NCBI RefSeq assembly: GCF_004359215.1
Contig: NW_027152191.1
Span: forward strand, 30,117-89,271
DNA from: Bremia lactucae
Taxonomy: Eukaryota; Oomycota; Peronosporomycetes; Peronosporales; Peronosporaceae
Direction of reading: 5' to 3'
Length of the DNA stretch: 59,155 nucleotides
Positions 1 to 8,790 of this stretch are shown in pieces (the stretch's first letter is position 1; each line of letters begins with the position of its first letter). Position numbers and translations under genes: made by a program. The notes under the pieces were generated by a model, which saw only the letters and a program-made list of their open reading frames with translations, was not told the origin of the DNA and searched no databases.

Positions 1-119
1 AAAAAAAAAGGCTAAAAAGTATAATTTTTCGTATGAAAAATTAAAATTACTGTAATATAATATTTGATAATCAGTAGTACCAACAGTTAAAAATAAATGA
101 ATAATAGCAATAAACATAA

Positions 120-345
120 ACAAAGGACGACTAAACGTCGTCGCTCACGCCCTTTCGCGCTGGCTCAATTTTGAGCCGGCTGTGCATAACAACAGTGAGG
201 ATAAGCCCACTGTTGCAACAATAAGTGTTCCGTCGTCAACATCACTTGACGACGTTAGGAGAGCACATCAAGAAGATAAAGCACTAAATGGGTTGATGTT
301 TACATTAAAATCTCATCACAACATTCAATAAAAGGATTGTTGACA
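120..345 (+). pseudogene. C-family Ty3/gypsy pol fragment (RNase H to integrase linker)
   Basis: Non-coding in its present state. The stretch with paired ACGTCGTCGCT..CGCGC..GAGCCGG and the 'tgttccgtcgtcaac' block matches, with scattered changes, the sequence between RNase H and integrase of the C1 element near 37490-37680. It marks a broken plus-strand C element. The first 120 bases of the window are A+T-rich and show nothing I can name. Confidence 0.6.
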
Positions 346-359
346 TTTTTTTCGATCTT

Positions 360-541
360 CAACGGATTTGATTACAGTATAGGTGAGGTGCCTTGAAACT
401 TCACGTACACAAAGGTACAGAGGAAGCTTTCTATGAAGCTAATGATATTCAGCTTAAAGGTCTAAACTAAGGCTTTAGAGTAGAGAAAATCTGAAACTGA
501 TATATTCCTATATATACTTCCTACGTAACAATCTTCTATCT
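360..541 (-). repeat. C-family LTR fragment
   Basis: Reverse complement of the C LTR 3' half as in 33540-33700: the blocks for the cctctgcacg-tgtacgtgaag region and the 'ctacgtaacaatcttctatct' block are recognisable. It stops abruptly at 541, where a plus-strand A LTR begins. The break point lies in the same short C LTR site (AGTAGTAGATAGAAG in LTR orientation) that is interrupted in two other copies in this window. Confidence 0.65.
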
Positions 542-660
542 TGTAACGGGCTTCAGTTGCCCCTATGTTACACAGTCCCCATTAAGTACACTTAATGTAC
601 TTAAGGGGATGGTCAATTACTAAATAATAGTAATTAGACCCAACACTCGGGTGTGGTTCC
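542..660 (+). repeat. A-family LTR, 5' tip only
   Basis: Begins TGTAACGGGCTTCAGTTGCC and continues through the conserved 'ttaagtacacttaatgtacttaa' hairpin region to 'ctcgggtgtggttcc', as in the A3 5' LTR at 40405. It breaks at about 660 into a minus-strand C gag fragment, so only about 119 of roughly 530 LTR bases remain. Confidence 0.75.
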
Positions 661-1525
661 TGTTCCGCTATAGAGGTTGCTTGGTCGAGTGACTCTAGCT
701 CAAGCCGGAACAGGTGAGTCTTAACAGGACCGTCAACAAGATTTTTAAAAACACAGTTGCATGTATTTTTTCATCAATTGGATGACTCACGATACAATTG
801 ACCAGGTATCGTGTGTGCTGGGCATAAGCGTGAAGCTTACGCGAGTTCGGCTCGAGCCTTGAATTCGGCACTTGGCGGCTCAAAGCTTGCCTGACGCGGA
901 TCTTAAATACCTCATACGACCCAAATACCAATGGGTCGTGAAGCTTAAGCCTAAGACCCAAGATTTGGAACGTCCGGCTAAATTGGACATGCCAAATTTC
1001 ACTTTCGTCTCATGAACATTGATGCGGCGAGCTTCAATGGTGTCGTCTAATTCGACGAACCATTTAAAAGTGGGAGGTGCTTTCGACTGCCTTAGACTTA
1101 CATATTTCGATCTTTAAGCTTTCGGGTCGACGAGGAAGCGTCGGCCCATCAGCAGCATTTACATGCTGCTGTCTCAACAGTTTTAATTGTTGAGCACCCT
1201 TTTCTCACAACACCTCCGCGTGTTGGAAGCCTTGCTGGGGAAGTAAGGCTACTTTCTCTCGGGCCGCGTCGGGTTCGTGTTGTATGAACTCAACTATGGT
1301 CGCATGCTATTCATCTCTTCCCAGAGTGTACAGCATGGCGCCAACGGCTGGCCCGCCTACGACCGGGCTCATTCGTTTGATCGCTCTCAATTCAAGGTCA
1401 CTCAGATGAGTAAACTCGTCACGCGTGGCGTGATAGCCTTCTTAAGGGGCTGGAAAGCTCCCTCCTTCTTCATGCAACATGTCCATGTTGGATGGAACGC
1501 GCGTGGCCGTTGGACGGACTATGAA
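661..1525 (-). pseudogene. C-family gag fragment, degraded
   Basis: Minus-strand remnant of the capsid-like Gag of a C element. The translated stretch at 695-961 (HAYAQHTRYLV and a GSYEVFK-like segment) matches the gag of C1 (34270-34497). The part up to 1525 matches the C leader and Gag N-terminus. Stops and frame changes are frequent, so no protein is made. It joins the primer-binding site and LTR to its right, giving a minus-strand C element whose 5' LTR starts at 1537. Confidence 0.75.
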
Positions 1526-1534
1526 GTGCTACCA
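1526..1534 (-). promoter_or_regulatory. Primer-binding site, C element (minus)
   Basis: Reverse complement reads TGGTAGCAC, two bases inside the LTR end (GTTACA-cc-TGGTAGCA). TGGTAGCA is the complement of the usual eukaryotic initiator tRNA-Met 3' end. Confidence 0.6.
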
Positions 1535-1536
1535 GG

Positions 1537-1764
1537 TGTAACGGGGCACCATTTGATAGTAATGATAACAGTACTAGTCAACCGACATTGATTACAGTAA
1601 AAGTGGAGCGCCTCGACTGGTTCACTTTCACGAAGTGCAGAGGAAGGTTCTTAGTAGCGAATAAGTCTTAGCTACTTAAGTAAATTGTAGGGCTTTAGGA
1701 TCGAGAAAAAGTAAGTATGTATTCATACATTAAGTTTCTACGTAACGATCTTCTATCTACTACT
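1537..1764 (-). repeat. C-family LTR, 3' half
   Basis: Starts TGTAACGGGGCACC (reverse complement of the C LTR 3' end) and runs to 'gatcttctatctactact', where a plus-strand B-type LTR begins. The missing half of this LTR is found at 27649-27938. The two halves share CTACT at their broken ends (1760-1764 and 27649-27653), a 5-bp target duplication. Confidence 0.8.
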
Positions 1765-2102
1765 TGTAACGGGGTGTGTCGTTACATGAAATTAACACTT
1801 AAACGTTGTTAATTAATATATTATCTAAAAGGTAGATAATATATTTGCAGGATATTACTTTGTATAGTAATATTCAGAATTCTTATCCATAAATAGGTAA
1901 GACCTTTAAGACCTTTATACCTATTTATTCCGCAGACTAATCAGCTGTAGGAGTAATAAAAGAGAGAGTTACATATAAGACAGAGATAAGAATTCAATTA
2001 CATGTTTAGTATTAGATTTATAATAAAGTTAGCATTTACAAAGATGGAACAAGAGACACTTAATTATACTTAATACAGTTTTCATTTTACCCTCTTAAGC
2101 TA
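1765..2102 (+). repeat. B-type LTR (subtype B'), cut by gap
   Basis: Begins TGTAACGGGGTGTGTCG and matches B LTRs at 23938 and 46305. It carries sub-type features (TATTTGCAGGATATTAC, CAGAATTCTTAT, GCAGACTAATCAGCTGTAGG) that recur only in the LTR at 27266-27648. It ends at the N run, just before the final hairpin region. Confidence 0.8.
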
Positions 2103-2202
2103 NNNNNNNNNNNNNNNNNNNNNNNNNNNNNNNNNNNNNNNNNNNNNNNNNNNNNNNNNNNNNNNNNNNNNNNNNNNNNNNNNNNNNNNNNNNNNNNNNN
2201 NN
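2103..2202. other. Assembly gap (100 N)
   Basis: Run of exactly 100 N, the usual sign of a join of unknown size. It separates a B' LTR from a telomere repeat. Confidence 0.95.
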
Positions 2203-2297
2203 CCTAAACCCTAAACCCTAAACCCTAAACCCTAAACCCTAAACCCTAAACCCTAAACCCTAAACCCTAAACCCTAAACCCTAAACCCTAAACCCTA
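2203..2297. repeat. Telomere repeat array (CCCTAAA)n
   Basis: About 13.5 uninterrupted copies of the 7-mer CCCTAAA (TTTAGGG on the other strand), the telomere unit of oomycetes and most plants. It begins immediately after the gap. The C-rich strand reads 5' to 3' away from the contig end, the orientation expected of a genuine left chromosome end. Confidence 0.95.
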
Positions 2298-2640
2298 GCT
2301 TTACAATTTTTACTTGACAATTTTTACTTGACAATTCTTACTTTACAATTAAAATTTGAATATCATAATTTCTCATACAATTAAACTTGGAATTTTCGAA
2401 ATTAAATTTGAAGAAAAATTCAATGAATATAAAAAAAGACGATTTCCAAAACGTTTATTTTAATATTGAAATTAAAAAACAAATTCAAATGGTTTTTAGA
2501 TAACGCTTTACTTTTTTTATTTACGTTAATATAAAATTGTTTTTAATCATTTATTTTTTGTTTTTTTTAAGACTTCAAAATATCCCAAATTTATATTGTC
2601 ATTAACGAAATATTTTTAGTACTGCCTAGTCCATAGGATT
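2298..2640. other. A+T-rich subtelomeric spacer
   Basis: Very A+T-rich sequence with two nearby copies of 'tttttacttgacaatt' next to the telomere array. I see no gene, RNA or known repeat in it. Confidence 0.5.
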
Positions 2641-4287
2641 TTCTTAGGCCTTGTTTCGAGTCATCTCGGAGGACGATAAGCGCCAGAGTGGACGAAAGCT
2701 TGTTTCAAGATGAAGTCCTCCTGTTTCGCTCCAGAAATCGCTTGACCAAGTGATTCCTTGGTGACTTTAGAAGAGCTTATCGAAAAGATAAGGCTCTTAA
2801 AGGGGTGATGGATTGCCTTAGAAATTCATCTTAACAATCCTTAAAAATATTATCGAAATTGTATCGATCCATAACAGATCGATATACAACACGCAATGGA
2901 TTATTGTATTATAGAGCCATTGTTGACGACACTTATCATGTCATCATCCCCACCCATAATGATTTGCGTTTACGCATCATTTATGAGTACCACGATGCAC
3001 CAATAAGTTGTCATCGTGGACGTAAGAAGACTTATCTCACGATCAGTTGTGATATCTACTGGCCACATTCGTATAAGTTCGTCCGCAAGTACATACGTGC
3101 TTGCGAAGTTTGTCAACGGGTGAGACCCATTGCTTCATCGCGTACTCCGTTACAGCCTCTACTTGTTCCGGCAGAGTGTCGGCAGTCTGTATCTATGGAC
3201 TTCGTCTTCGGAATTCCCGACGACAATCGCCAGTATAATGGTAATCTTGTTTTAGTTGATCGTTCAGCAAATTGGTACATCCTGCTGCAGTCCAGGAGTC
3301 GATCACAGCTAAAGGATGTGCTCGTATCTTTGTTGACACGATATTTCGACTACATGGGTTACCCACGTGAACTGGTCTCAGATCGACCCCGGATTCAAGA
3401 CGTAATTTTGGCAAATTGTGTTCGAGTCACTTGGAACACAGTAAAACAATATCAACTTCTGATCGTCCTGGAACAGATGGTCAGACAGAACGTGCAAATT
3501 GTATCATCGATGAGAACTGCGCGGAAACGTCCACTCTTTTGCGAGTTGGAGCGAGTTCTTGCCGATGGTTGATATTGCCATCAACAACTCAGTGCATGCC
3601 TCTACAAAGCATACACCGTTTTTCGTGATCGGCTTACGCCATCCACCTGTACCCACCTTTTTTAAAAAGGCTCTTATTCAAGGGTGAGGGAATCGCTAAA
3701 GCGAAGAACCTTCTAGCTCTTGCTCATTGCGCATTGACCCTAAGGTTAATGCGAAGGACACCAACGTAGATTCAATCAACATTGAAGTGGACAAACTCAG
3801 AAAGGAAAATAAGCCATTGCTGACTTCAATAACGATGCTGAAAAACTCAGCATCAAAAACAATGATCTAAGTGAGAACAATAATGCTCTCACTAAAGAGG
3901 AGATTGACATATCCGCAGTGCGAACTGGTCGCACTGAAAACAAAAATAAAACCGAGTCAGCATGTGATTTCCTGCTGGACCGACAGAAACGGAGCTTTAA
4001 CAAAAATTGAAGAGCAAACATTCTTCATTTAATGTTAGCGACCTAGCCCTACTGGCTACTGCCTTGCAGGATGCGTACGCATCCTACGTTTTTGTCGGTC
4101 GTCTCCGCCCGTACCATCAGTACGAGGCTTCTTCCGATTCCGTCACCCCGGAACGGTCTAAGGCGTCTGCCAAAGCCTGATGATCCCAAGCTATAGCATG
4201 ATAGTCTCGGGACAGAGTCTGGTTCTCACGAAGGAGACGATCCACTACAACCACTTAAACGTCCAAGTATGAAATCTTTTTACGAGC
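2641..4287 (+). pseudogene. C-family integrase region, degraded (C2)
   Basis: Remnant of the integrase of a C element. The frame from 2859 to about 3572 keeps the HHCC-type zinc-binding region (HRGRKKTYL followed by CEVCQR) and the start of the catalytic core (SMDFVFGIPDD). It then loses frame: the second catalytic Asp block reads LVSDRP with a frame change. Downstream pieces at 3580-4140 match the end of C1 integrase (VGRLRPYHQYE). The region between integrase and LTR, including the antisense ORF, is deleted at about 4287. Stops and frameshifts make it non-functional. Confidence 0.75.
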
Positions 4288-4737
4288 TGTCATTCTATGA
4301 GAGGAAAAAATGAAGTACAAATTGATTAGCCAAATTAAATTTGCCTTAATAGTTTGAATATGTCCGAATTTGGTAATATTGACGCAAAAAGACATCAGCT
4401 TTTTTGATTGGTTGATTAAAGTGTAAACCAACATCGCCATCGTTATCGATACTATTGTGCGGTGCGCAAGTAGGCGCCATGAATAGTTTGTTATGATATA
4501 ATAAAGCCAGTAGTAGATAGAAGCTAGTTACGTCAGAACTTTATGTATTAATACACTTTTACTTTTTCTCTACTCTATAGCCTTAAAACAAACCTTTGGT
4601 AGCTTAGAAGTCTTAGCTATTTGGAATAGTCCTCTGCACGTCAATGTACGTGAAGTAATCAAGGCCCCACCTTCACTGCTATCAGTGTAGGTTGGGTAAT
4701 ACTGAAGTAGTACTAGCTCAAGGAGCCCCGTTACACC
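4288..4737 (+). repeat. C-family LTR (5' end missing)
   Basis: Matches C1 5' LTR from near its 5' end to the terminal CCCCGTTACA at 4737, including the GTGCGGTGCGCAAG-AGGCGCC block and an uninterrupted CAGTAGTAGATAGAAG site. It is followed by a primer-binding-like CTGGTCGCACTTCG. An LTR with pol 3' sequence on its left and a 5' leader on its right implies a tandem or recombinant element. Confidence 0.75.
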
Positions 4738-5017
4738 TGGTCGCACTTCGTGGTCCGCTCAACGGCCACGTACGTGCCATACAACTAGTACATGTCGAAT
4801 GAAGGAGGGAGCTTCCAAGCCCCCTATGAAGGCTTTCACTAACTTGAGTGCCTTAAACGGAAATCAGTCAAACGGATGAGCTCTGCCGTAGGCTGGCCAC
4901 CGTAGGCACAATGCTATTCGCTTAAATAATATGATCTATCGTCAAGTTTATACAACGTGAACTCGACGTCTCCCGAGAAAAGATAACGGTGCTTTGCCAG
5001 AAAGGCTCTCAACAACC

Positions 5018-5092
5018 ATAAGGGTAGCTCAACGGTAGAGCAAATGGCTGTTAGCCATTAGGTTGTAGGTTCAAATCCAATCAAAGAAGTTT
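5018..5092 (+). tRNA. tRNA-Asn(GUU)-like, mitochondrial type, probably a pseudogene
   Basis: D arm TAGCTCAACGGTAGAGCA and anticodon arm AATGG-CTGTTAG-CCATT with anticodon GTT are clear. The T loop TTCAAAT is present, but its stem has a mismatch and the acceptor arms do not pair well. This fits a decaying or cut mitochondrial copy. Confidence 0.6.
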
Positions 5093-5101
5093 TATATATT
5101 C

Positions 5102-5190
5102 GGTCGAAAAGCTAAGTCAGGTTTTAGGCAGTAGTTTGCTAAACTATCAGTTAATTTATTCAACTCGTGGGTTCAAATCCCACTACGACT
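5102..5190 (+). tRNA. tRNA-Ser(GCU)-like, mitochondrial type
   Basis: Acceptor arm GGTCGAA/TACGACT pairs at six of seven positions. The anticodon arm is GTAGT-TTGCTAA-ACTAT (anticodon GCT). There is a long variable arm, as in class II serine tRNAs, and a perfect T arm GTGGG-TTCAAAT-CCCAC. It is probably not expressed in the nucleus. Confidence 0.75.
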
Positions 5191-5212
5191 TATTTACGAA
5201 CAACATGTAAAA

Positions 5213-5235
5213 TGATGTAGTTTAATGGTAGAACG
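5213..5235 (+). pseudogene. Truncated mitochondrial-type tRNA, 5' half
   Basis: The sequence TGTAGTTTAATGGTAGAAC is a typical tRNA D-arm region at a spacing expected for the next gene in the cluster. It stops before any anticodon, at the right edge of the insertion, so its identity cannot be read. Confidence 0.45.
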
Positions 5236-5340
5236 TGGCTCAACAGTTCGAGCTATTGAGACGGCTGAACTAAAAATACTGCGGCCGGCCGATGCATTCG
5301 CGTCGACCCGAAAACTTTAAAATCGAATTCCAAATTCAAA

Positions 5341-6650
5341 GCAAGGATTAGTTGCGTCGCTAGACGATTAAATGCAGCCGAAGCATTGAAAATCCCCTGA
5401 AGTATAACTAGGCCAACAGCCTACCACTTGGGGTTGCTAATTGGCGTGCGAAAATGTCCCTAGCTCGCATGAGGAGTTGATAATAGTCATTGACTTATGT
5501 CGAGCGCACTGTACATTGTACATTCCAACAAAATGTTTTGAAAAACATCCTTTCTAGAAATTGGTGTTTGTGCCGGTGTAGCAGCAACACAAAGCTTATT
5601 ATTAGCATACATAATGCACCATTTACCGTTCGGCTTCTTGACGCAAATCGTCGGTGTCGAATGAAGAAACTTACTCTCATGCCCCAGCCGCATGCTTAGT
5701 ACGGAGAAATCGTCAATGTCGTCTCACCGTCCCTAGACCCACAGTGATTTAGCATTTAGTGATTTATTATTACATCGAGCACCGCTCGACGGAGTACGTG
5801 CCGTTCCACTGACACTTGATGACCCATGCTCAAATTTTATTTTTCAACATTGAGCTTAACTAATTCAGACATTCCAATGTCCAGCACAGTGACAGACTGT
5901 TAGTGGCTCGCGCCAATAGCGCTTTTATTGTCCAGCAGAGGTGAGTTCATGACTCTTTTGAGCTTTGCTAAAGTCATCTCTCAAATCCAAGTCGAGGACA
6001 TGACAGCGTTCCATAATGTCATAATCCAATAATTTTACATCTAACCCAGTGGGGATTTAGGAACGGTGGCACGAGTCCCAGTCACTAAGCGAACAGTGAA
6101 CGAATCACATCATGCGCTTTTAGCGCCTCAGCATATCACTGATATCTTACAAGTGAGAGGCGACAAGATTAATTGCAAGACGCTTCTAAGTCAAAAGTAA
6201 TTATGGGTTATCAAGCTTTTGATTGTCGCCTCCACGACTAACAAGCCGGGATTGTATTCACACCCCGTAACATTAAGTACCATGGAATCACCGTGAGGTT
6301 AGCGATCCACCAGAACTCGTTGAGGCTAGGCCCTGTGCATTTTCACCTCCTTGAGGTTCAACATAGCCTTTTTCTTCTACAGTAGGGCGCCTCGCCATAC
6401 CAAATTTTTCGTATGAGGTGCTCGAAGAGCCAGCATGGTTCCCCTGTGTACCAACACGAGAGGGCTCAAAGTTGGACTCGGCATTTGACGCAATATCGAC
6501 GGCTTCTTCAAATTTAGCGGGGTTGGACTCGAATACTTCCGTTTCGGCCACACCCATTTTATGACCTTTTATAAAAGTGGTTATAAGTACCATTTTTCAT
6601 AATGGGTCAAGCTGCATAGTAGCGATAAGAGCCTACAACTCTTGAACATA
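5341..6650 (-). pseudogene. Fourth Ty3/gypsy lineage (D): RT and gag remnants
   Basis: Minus-strand remnants unlike A, B or C in detail. At 5693-5487 there is a reverse-transcriptase segment (STPTICVKKPNGKWCIMYA, then LCVAATPAQTPISRKDV). It is followed in broken frames by an FNASAAFNRLATQL-like RT motif to about 5341. At 6593-6288 there is a gag C-terminal stretch containing VFESNPAKFEEAVDIA. The intervening 5700-6287 carries frame-broken protease/linker-like sequence. Stops occur throughout. The order gag to RT on the minus strand fits one decayed element. Confidence 0.6.
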
Positions 6651-6659
6651 AACGATAGT

Positions 6660-8187
6660 TCCTTGTACGCCAGTCTATCCATAATTAGTGTTTTGCCAAC
6701 CATGGCATACCTAGGATGAGGCACTACGGACTCTTCATCCCTAGCACTCTGGACTTCTCTTTACAAGAGAAGTCACTAAAGCTGAAGGCGAGTTCTACTT
6801 GAACTCCCTCAGAATTTATGAGCGCGCCGTTCGCTACACGAACGGTCGCCTCTTCTCGCTTGCCATCCTGGCAAAGCGATTTAAACATCGCCGGTCGCTT
6901 TCTTAAAGCCGCGAGTTTCACAAAATTTTGTGATGCACCCGAATCCACTAGGAGGGTCATCACCTGGTCATAGCCTCTTACTTGAGCGCTATAGACCAGC
7001 AGGGTTGAGGTCCGATATTTCAAGACCTCAAGAACTGTGCTACCCATTTGTTCCACAACTCTGAACTTAGGGGTGACTTCAGAGTACGCGCCAGTAGGGC
7101 ATCCCGCCCCTACTGCGCTCGTGCATTTCCCGACCCCACAGTGGTCGATGCAGAACTCATGCGTCTCGCACCCTGGTTCTTACCATCACTCTTTGGGTAG
7201 GGAGTCCTCTTGCTGGGCGCCTCGCCCCAGCAGGGACCCTGGCAGAGCAGCGAGCCATCATATGGCCGCGCTTGCCGCATTTGTAACAGACAGCATCTAC
7301 ATTGCCCAACTCCAAGGGAATGGCATCTGACTTCTCGGCCGACGGCTTCTACCAAGCTGTCGCCGAGGCACTGTTGTAGGATTGCTTTTCAACTAAGGCA
7401 ATTTGGATTGCCTCTTCCATCGTCGACGGCACCTTTCTGAAAAGGGCCTGTCGCGATGGGCCATGCCGTAGTCCGTTCATAAACGTGCGCACTTTAATGT
7501 GCTCCGGAATCGGACCTATGGTTATGGATGCGGACAGCGAGCGCATCTCTTGCACATACTCTTGCAGAGATCGCTTCGCCTGTCGCGCTCCAAAGAAGCG
7601 CGCCTGAAGCAACACTTCGTTGTTCGGCGGCTGGTACATGGCGCGAATCTTTTCCTTAAAGATCGCCCATGTAGGGAACGCGTTTCTGTTTGCCATAAGC
7701 GCCGAGTAAGCCCACTTTGAGGCCTTACCGCGCAGATGCGAGTGCAACATGGCGTACGACACCATCCGGCTGTCGTCCTCAATGAGCTGGGCGACACCGC
7801 ATTGCTCCACGGCTAAAAGCCAGTGGACAATCGTGTGCGCTGCAGTTCCATCGAACTTGGGCGGGTCCATCCGAATGGGCCTCGGCTGATGCGGCCGGGT
7901 AGAGAGCATCTCAAAAAACCTGTTGACAGCCTCGCTCCGAGCCTGCTCATGCCTCAGCTTATCCTGAGTCGGAGTGACGGACTCCGCCGCAGCATGGCCC
8001 TGTGCCTCGGACGCAGCCCTCAGCTGTCCGAGCACGAATGCCTCAAACTGCTACAACTGAGCAACATGTTGCTCAGGAGGACTACCCAGGAGCCTTGTTC
8101 ACCAAGTCCCTGCGCCATAAGCCCTCCCACCTCCCGGTGATGTTCAGAGAGGTGGGGGAAATAAGCCCAATCAATATTGAGGCTCAT
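6660..8187 (-). pseudogene. A1 element: gag and protease, degraded
   Basis: Minus-strand Gag of family A, starting at the ATG at 8187 (MSLNIDW) and running to about 7100 with a frame change near 8030. The Gag core contains PRPIRMDPPKFDG and LRGKASKWAYSAL, a retrotransposon-gag-like capsid. The zinc knuckle is broken. The retropepsin domain at 7056-6724 keeps the catalytic VDSGASQNF motif and ends just after LGM. Left of about 6660 the element is cut, so RT, RNase H and integrase are absent. Confidence 0.85.
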
Positions 8188-8577
8188 CCCCACGTGCACA
8201 CGCAGAGATGCGGGTCGTGGGAAGGATTTCAAGTTCTACCAAGTGTAGGCGGGCACGTCGTAATGCGACCACGCTCTACTTAGACACACACCCTAGCACA
8301 GTGAGGAAGCGGCTAAACCAGCTTCTCTTGCGTGCAGTGAGGTAGTTGCGGTGGGCGCGTTAGCGACCTCACCTAACGCACTAAGTACTTTGGTTAAGTG
8401 TCGTCACGGGAGCGGTAATCCGACCCCTCGTGCGCACTTGCCAAGTAGAAAGTAGTTTTCAGACTGATTAATATTTAATCGTTTTAAATATAAATACCTA
8501 TGTTTACCAATCAAAAATGTCATCTCTATAGATAACACTTAATCTGTACTGCGAGCGTATCTTCCAAGATACCTCGC
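8188..8577 (-). repeat. A1 leader and 5' LTR (partial)
   Basis: The LTR portion starts with TGTAGGCGGGCACG at 8244 (reverse complement of the A LTR 3' end) and follows the A consensus to 'atacctcgcgtaacgg' at about 8577-8583. A primer-binding-like TGGTAGAA (reverse complement) lies just outside. The LTR 5' third is replaced by a B LTR piece sharing the GTAACGG bases. Confidence 0.75.
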
Positions 8578-8690
8578 GTAACGGGGCACTGCGACTTGTA
8601 CTGTTTCAGTACAAGTCTACTTCACACTGCTTCGGTTGTGAGTGGTGCCTTCGTTAGGTGACGTACACTGTACGTATAGAGGAAGACTTC
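8578..8690 (-). repeat. B-family LTR fragment
   Basis: Reverse complement of the B LTR 3' end: GTAACGGGGCACTGCGAC, the perfect hairpin arm CTTGTACTG/CAGTACAAG, and the GTGGTGCCTT..ACGTACACT block. It ends at the gap. Confidence 0.75.
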
Positions 8691-8790
8691 NNNNNNNNNN
8701 NNNNNNNNNNNNNNNNNNNNNNNNNNNNNNNNNNNNNNNNNNNNNNNNNNNNNNNNNNNNNNNNNNNNNNNNNNNNNNNNNNNNNNNNNN
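8691..8790. other. Assembly gap (100 N)
   Basis: Run of 100 N between retroelement LTR and the GH31 gene. It hides the N-terminal part of that gene or joins unrelated contigs. Confidence 0.95.

Larger units (their letters stand above)
5014..5236 (+). other. NUMT 1: mitochondrial tRNA cluster insertion
   Basis: About 220 bp of A+T-rich sequence with two recognisable tRNAs and the 5' half of a third in head-to-tail order, without CCA and with short spacers, as in an organelle tRNA cluster. C-element gag/leader sequence lies on both sides (GGCTCTCAACA on the left and CTCAACAG... on the right), so it is an insertion into a retroelement. Confidence 0.75.
4738..5340 (+). pseudogene. C-family 5' leader and gag start, split by NUMT
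   Basis: From 4738 the sequence follows the C1 leader (GTCGCACTTCGTGGTCCG, then the ATG region and the GGAGGGAGCTTCCAAG block). It continues to GGCTCTCAACAAC near 5013 and resumes after 5236 with the GCGTCGACCCGAAA block seen in C1 at 34100-34125. The interruption is the tRNA-bearing insertion described separately. No open frame remains. Confidence 0.6.

Noticed and set aside
1277..1591. Plus-strand ORF of 104 codons
   Set aside because: It is the reverse complement of the C leader/gag start and LTR end; no independent support.
8658..8690. ATG at 8658 as the start of the GH31 gene
   Set aside because: These bases belong to a B LTR fragment, and the frame crosses 100 N. The real start is not visible.
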